Assembly (NCBI GenBank): GCA_002778645.1
Contig: PFAQ01000019.1
Span: 1-9,014, forward strand
Length of the DNA: 9,014 nt
Source: Candidatus Falkowbacteria bacterium CG10_big_fil_rev_8_21_14_0_10_39_9
GTDB taxonomy: Bacteria > Patescibacteriota > Patescibacteriia > Patescibacteriales > UBA12465
Reading direction: 5' to 3'
This document shows, in pieces, positions 5,378 to 9,014 of the stretch. A program made the translations under genes and the position numbers. Below the pieces are notes generated by a model, which did no database searches, was not told the DNA's origin, and saw only the letters and a program-made list of their open reading frames with translations. Within the stretch, counting starts at the first letter, position 1; the number at the start of each line of letters is the position of its first letter.

Positions 5378-6736
5378 TTGACCGATACTCAAAATAAAAC
5401 GGAAGTTGATTTGGCTAATGCCTATGAGGATGCTCAAAATGTTGTTAGTGACTCTTATTCCAAGGTTGATGATCTGTTAAATCGACAATTGGATAAAGTT
5501 TTTTCGGGAATTAACACGGCCAATCCCAAATTAACTTTTTTAACTAGTAATTCGGCCATGGCCAGTGATGCTACTTGGCAATTTTATGTGGCCCATAATG
5601 ATGTTTTATTTCAGCTCAAGAATTTGTCTCTGACTTCCGATTCAAATCAGGTGGCTGTTGATCAAACATTGATTGAGAGTAAGAAACAGTTAATGATTAT
5701 TCAGGATTTTTTAACTAAATTGAGTGGGGCAATTAATGCTGCCATTATATCATCTGATTTTTCCCAAAGTGATTTAGATTCTTTTAAAAGTCTAACTAAT
5801 TTGGCTCGTAATACCATTACTACTCAAATTAATAATCTAAATTCTCAACAACAGGCCTTAGTTAATTTGAAGTTGACTAATAAAAACAGTGTTACTGCAG
5901 CTCAAACTAAGATTACTTCCGCTCAAGACACTTTAAAACAGGCCGAAGATGATTTGGTTTCAATTCAGGCCGGCAGCGACCCCCTGGATGTTAAAGCACA
6001 GGAAATATCGGTGCAGCAACGTCAAAATACTTTGTCTGATGCTCGAGAAAAATTAGCTGATTATACTGTTAGAGCGCCATTTGATGGTGTTGTTGCTACT
6101 GTTGGTACGGCGGTCAAAGGTGATTCAGTCTCTAGCGCTGATATTATTGCTACTGTTGTTACCAAACAACGTTTGGCCGAAATTTCTCTTAATGAAGTTG
6201 ACGCCGCTAAAGCTAAGATAGGACAAAAAGCTACTTTAACTTTTGATGCCTTGGAAAATCTAAGTCTGACTGGACTAGTTGCCGAAATAGACTCTATTGG
6301 TACGGTTAGCCAAGGCGTTGTGACCTACCAAGTCAAAATTGTTTTCGACACTCAAGATGATTCTGTTAAACCCGGGATGAGCGTCTCGGCTACTATTATT
6401 ACTGATGTTAGATCGGATGTTTTACTAGTGTCAAACGCCTCTCTTAAATCTCAAAATAATTTGTACTATGTTGAGGTGCCTAATGAAACTTTAAGCGGCG
6501 CTGATATTGTCACTGCTGGTAGTGCTACGGGAATTGAATTAAAGGATGGATTAAAACAGCAGACAGTTGAAGTTGGCCTGGCAAGCGATACCATAACAGA
6601 AATTACTTCTGGTCTAAAAGAAGGCGATTTAATAGTTTCTAAAACAATTACTGGAGCTACCAAGACTACAGCTGCTACAGCCACTTCGACTCAAAAAAGT
6701 TTATTCCAAATGGGTGGCGGTGGAACCCGTAATTAA
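5378..6736 (+). CDS. MacA/HlyD-like periplasmic adaptor, C-terminal part (frameshifted)
   Basis: This 452-residue stretch from TTG 5378 continues the adaptor after the frameshift; the frame is open from 5351, so TTG is only its first conventional start and independent translation is unlikely. It holds a long helical hairpin (to about 225) made larger than usual by an Asn/Ser-rich central part (about 20-165), then the second half of the lipoyl domain (DYTVRAPFDGVVATV, 228-242), a beta-barrel domain (AEISLNEVDAAKAKIGQKATLTFD, about 267-290, to VKPGMSVSATI, 330-340) and a membrane-proximal domain ending in a Thr/Ala-rich tail with GGGG. The order matches MacA-type membrane-fusion proteins. The stop lies 4 nt before the ATPase gene, so they form one operon. 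Confidence 0.85.
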   Translation: MTDTQNKTEVDLANAYEDAQNVVSDSYSKVDDLLNRQLDKVFSGINTANPKLTFLTSNSAMASDATWQFYVAHNDVLFQLKNLSLTSDSNQVAVDQTLIESKKQLMIIQDFLTKLSGAINAAIISSDFSQSDLDSFKSLTNLARNTITTQINNLNSQQQALVNLKLTNKNSVTAAQTKITSAQDTLKQAEDDLVSIQAGSDPLDVKAQEISVQQRQNTLSDAREKLADYTVRAPFDGVVATVGTAVKGDSVSSADIIATVVTKQRLAEISLNEVDAAKAKIGQKATLTFDALENLSLTGLVAEIDSIGTVSQGVVTYQVKIVFDTQDDSVKPGMSVSATIITDVRSDVLLVSNASLKSQNNLYYVEVPNETLSGADIVTAGSATGIELKDGLKQQTVEVGLASDTITEITSGLKEGDLIVSKTITGATKTTAATATSTQKSLFQMGGGGTRN

Positions 6737-6740
6737 TTAT

Positions 6741-7451
6741 ATGATTGAATGTCGTCAAATAACTAAAATTTATCAAAGTGGTGCTGGTGATACGGCTGCC
6801 CTAAAAGATGTCTCTTTTGATATTAAGGACGGTGAATTTGTGGCGATTATTGGACCATCTGGTTCTGGTAAGTCGACTTTAATGCATATCTTAGGAGCCT
6901 TAGATACTCCTACTAGTGGCCAATATTTTCTAGATGGTCGGGATGTTTCTAAGTTATCTGATGATGAGCTGGCGGATATCAGAAAAAATAAGATTGGTTT
7001 TGTCTTTCAATCCTTTAATCTTTTACCCCGAGCCACAGTTTTACGTAATGTAATGTTGCCCTTAGTTTACGCCGATGTTCCTAAAGAGCAAAGAGAGGCT
7101 CAGGCTAAAGTGGCTCTTAAAAATGCCGGACTCGATGGATCTCATTTTCATCATCTTTCTAATCAGCTTTCCGGTGGTCAAATGCAACGAGTCGCCATTG
7201 CTCGAGCCCTAGTCAATAATCCCAGTTTGATTCTAGCCGATGAGCCAACCGGAAATTTAGATACTAAAACGGGAGAGATAGTTTTGGAAACCTTTCGAAG
7301 ATTAAATCAGGAACATAACCATACTATTATTCTTATTACCCATGAGCATGATGTGGCTGAGCACGCTGATAGAATTATTCATATTCGTGATGGTCATATA
7401 ATCGCTGACGCTAAAAATGGCAAGAGACACGAAATAATTGATAAAATTTAA
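6741..7451 (+). CDS. MacB/LolD-type ABC transporter ATPase
   Basis: I start at ATG 6741, 4 nt after the adaptor stop; an earlier GTG at 6714 lies inside the adaptor gene. The 236-residue protein has every part of a working ABC ATPase: Walker A GPSGSGKST (38-46), Q-loop Q90 in FVFQSFNLLPR, signature LSGGQ (143-147), Walker B LILADEP with catalytic E168, D-loop NLDTKT (172-177) and switch His201 in ITHEHD. Length and the FNLLPRATVLRNVMLPL segment place it in the MacB/LolD/FtsE group, in which the ATPase couples to a permease with a large outer domain. The permease gene follows 8 nt downstream. It would drive mechanotransmission or export of a peptide, lipid or drug-like molecule; the substrate cannot be told from sequence. 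Confidence 0.96.
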   Translation: MIECRQITKIYQSGAGDTAALKDVSFDIKDGEFVAIIGPSGSGKSTLMHILGALDTPTSGQYFLDGRDVSKLSDDELADIRKNKIGFVFQSFNLLPRATVLRNVMLPLVYADVPKEQREAQAKVALKNAGLDGSHFHHLSNQLSGGQMQRVAIARALVNNPSLILADEPTGNLDTKTGEIVLETFRRLNQEHNHTIILITHEHDVAEHADRIIHIRDGHIIADAKNGKRHEIIDKI

Positions 7452-7459
7452 TTTATCTT

Positions 7460-8683
7460 ATGAAGACTATTGATTTATTTGAAGAAACATCCCTGGCTCT
7501 TTTGGCTAATAAGGCTCGTTCCAGCTTAACTATCTTGGGTATTGTGATTGGTATTGGATCTGTAACCGCTATGATTGCTATTGGCCAGGGGGCTAAAAAC
7601 AATATTGGATCCAGCATCCAATCATTGGGTTCTAATTTGGTTTTAGTTTCTCCTGGCATGCAACGAACCCCAGGAGCTCAGGTTAGCCAGCGGCGCGGTT
7701 CAGCTCAAACTCTAACTAAAGAAGACGCTGACGCCATTTCTCAAAAATTATCTTTAGTTAAGGCAGTGGCGCCGGACTTATCTAGCCGTTATCAGGTGAC
7801 AGCCAAGGGTACTAATTCTAACACCTCGGTGGTTGGCACTACCGCCGATTACCCGACCATTCGTAATATTACCATGGCTGATGGTAATTTTATTACCGAT
7901 CAAAATGTTAGGAGTTTATCAAAAATAGCGGTTTTAGGTCCGACCGCCCGAGATGATTTGTTTGGTGTTGATTCTAATCCTATTGGCCAGAGTATTCGTA
8001 TTAAAAATATTGATTTCAAGATTGTTGGCGTTGCCACGGCTAAGGGTGGTAACGGTTTTAGCAATCAGGATGATATGATCTTTGTGCCAATTTCTACGGC
8101 CCAACAGTTTTTGGCGGGGAATGATCGGGTTAGTACTATTTCTGTCCAGGCCATTGACCAAGCTTCGATGACTCAGATGCAACAAGATATTACTGATTTA
8201 CTTTTGTCGCGGCACAATATTACCAATTCCGCTTTAGCTGATTTTAGTACTATGAACCAGACCGATATTATTGCTACTGCTTCTTCCGTCACCAACACTT
8301 TTACAGCTCTTTTGGGGTCGGTGGCAGCCATTTCATTGTTGGTGGGCGGCATTGGTATTATGAATATGATGCTGACAACTGTTAAGGAGAGAACAAGAGA
8401 GATTGGTTTACGTAAGGCAATTGGAGCCAAAAAACGTGACATTAGTCGGCAATTTTTAATTGAGGCTATCATGTTAACTTTTTTGGGTGGGATCTTCGGT
8501 GTTATTCTAGGTTGGCTTATAGCGTTAATTATTCGTCAATTTGCTAGTATCGCGGCTACCGTTTCTTTGTCTTCAGTTATTTTGGCTTTTGGCGTTTCGG
8601 CCGCTATTGGAATCATCTTTGGTTATTATCCGGCTCGGAGCGCCTCTAGACTTAATCCGATTGAGGCTTTGCGCTATGAGTAA
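7460..8683 (+). CDS. MacB/FtsX-type ABC transporter permease
   Basis: This 407-residue protein has the MacB permease layout. An N-terminal amphipathic start (LFEETSLALLANKARSSLT) leads to membrane helix 1 (about 22-43). A periplasmic domain of about 230 residues follows (45-278), with the typical opening IGSSIQSLGSNLVLVSPG and a middle motif KIAVLGPTARDDLFG. Three more membrane helices follow (about 281-305, 333-358 and 370-392). The FtsX signature region MNMMLTTVKERTREIGLRKAIGA (301-323, the coupling segment) and the C-terminal PARSASRLNPIEALRYE are well kept. In MacB the ATPase is fused to the permease; here it is separate, as is common in Gram-positive and CPR-type systems. It would pair with the upstream ATPase and adaptor. 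No terminator follows, so the next gene is probably in the same operon. Confidence 0.95.
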   Translation: MKTIDLFEETSLALLANKARSSLTILGIVIGIGSVTAMIAIGQGAKNNIGSSIQSLGSNLVLVSPGMQRTPGAQVSQRRGSAQTLTKEDADAISQKLSLVKAVAPDLSSRYQVTAKGTNSNTSVVGTTADYPTIRNITMADGNFITDQNVRSLSKIAVLGPTARDDLFGVDSNPIGQSIRIKNIDFKIVGVATAKGGNGFSNQDDMIFVPISTAQQFLAGNDRVSTISVQAIDQASMTQMQQDITDLLLSRHNITNSALADFSTMNQTDIIATASSVTNTFTALLGSVAAISLLVGGIGIMNMMLTTVKERTREIGLRKAIGAKKRDISRQFLIEAIMLTFLGGIFGVILGWLIALIIRQFASIAATVSLSSVILAFGVSAAIGIIFGYYPARSASRLNPIEALRYE

Positions 8684-8713
8684 TTTAAAGTTTATTAATT
8701 AATAAATAATTAT

Positions 8714-9014
8714 ATGAAAAAAAATATTATCATTGGTTCAATCGTAGTCTTGGTCGCGGCTGCTTCATTTTATGGTGGCATGCTTTATAGTGCTAAGGGA
8801 AAAACTGGCCCATCTGATTTTTCTCAAAATTTATCCCAAGGTCGGAATAATATGGGGAGTGGTGCTCGTCGTGGCGGGGCGCAGTCTGGTGGCGGCTTAG
8901 TCAATGGTTCAATTTTATCTCAAGACGATAAAAGCTTGACGGTTAAGTTGTCTGATGGCGGATCAAAAATTATTTTTTTATCTAGTTCTACTCAAATTAT
9001 GAAGATGGCTAGTA
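8714..9014 (+). CDS. Membrane-anchored protein with small beta domain, DUF5666-like (partial)
   Basis: This frame starts at ATG 8714, 30 nt after the permease stop, and runs off the right edge; 100 complete codons are seen. It begins with a membrane anchor or uncleaved signal (MKKNIIIGSIVVLVAAASFYGG, about 4-25), then a Gly/Arg/Asn-rich linker (about 28-62), then VNGSILSQDDKSLTVKLSDG and SKIIFLSSSTQI, the alternating pattern of a small beta-barrel such as DUF5666. Proteins of this look often sit beside MacA/MacB-type genes in CPR genomes in my recollection, but I cannot verify the family here. It would be anchored in the membrane, facing outward, next to the pump. No Shine-Dalgarno is visible; the ATG follows AATAATTAT. 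Confidence 0.8.
   Translation, partial: MKKNIIIGSIVVLVAAASFYGGMLYSAKGKTGPSDFSQNLSQGRNNMGSGARRGGAQSGGGLVNGSILSQDDKSLTVKLSDGGSKIIFLSSSTQIMKMAS

Noticed and set aside
6714..6740. GTG at 6714 as start of the ATPase
   Set aside because: It lies within the adaptor tail. ATG 6741 begins MIECRQITKIY, the normal start of such ATPases.
7934..8472. Minus-strand open frames opposite the permease
   Set aside because: They have no family resemblance, lie opposite a well-conserved gene and overlap each other. They are shadows of it, as are those at 439-690, 4155-4394, 5249-5437, 6466-6684 and 7453-7659.
1..9014. CRISPR arrays, tRNA genes, insertion sequences or attachment sites
   Set aside because: No regularly spaced repeats, cloverleaf-like segments, transposase genes or long terminal inverted repeats were found on reading both strands.

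Overview
The window is AT-rich, with short intergenic gaps. It has compact sigma/membrane-protein pairs, many small secreted helical proteins of unknown function, no recognisable Shine-Dalgarno sequence before any gene, and stops that are almost all TAA. This combination, and the look of the proteins, suggests a Candidate Phyla Radiation (Patescibacteria) genome. That is inference from style, not from a marker gene. The standard code fits: the long reading frames contain no internal TGA. No tRNA, rRNA, CRISPR array or insertion sequence was seen, and no gap without a gene exceeds 300 bases.

Layout. Bases 1-2040 hold a + strand operon. It contains the possible tail of an upstream sigma-like gene (1-37), a single-pass membrane protein (40-543) and two secreted helical proteins (524-1291 and 1327-2040), closed by a terminator that can work in both directions (2063-2090). 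A minus-strand marR-type regulator (2501-2097) is interrupted by an in-frame TGA. Its upstream region (2502-2629) carries a good minus-strand promoter and two perfect 12-bp palindromes that look like operators. On the other side lies an ECF sigma factor (2630-3214) with a three-helix membrane protein 4 nt behind it (3219-4034), probably its anti-sigma factor, then a terminator. Next come a small secreted protein (4198-4638) with its own terminator and a 254-base leader region. The last operon encodes a MacA/HlyD-like adaptor (4893-6736, broken by a -1 frameshift at an A7 run), a MacB-type ATPase (6741-7451), a MacB/FtsX-type permease (7460-8683) and the start of a small membrane-anchored protein (8714-end).

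How it may work together. The same bipartite motif, GAAGAAATT, 11-12 nt, then CGTA, lies upstream of the sigma gene, the small secreted protein and the adaptor/ABC operon. It resembles an ECF-type promoter (GAA-rich -35, CGT-type -10). The simplest model is an autoregulated envelope-stress regulon: the membrane anti-sigma protein holds the sigma factor, and release turns on sigma itself, a secreted protein and an export pump. A MarR regulator once overlaid this control, but the gene as read here is broken. The two lesions (marR nonsense, macA frameshift) could be real decay, recoding or sequence error. The A7 run makes an indel error plausible for the second.
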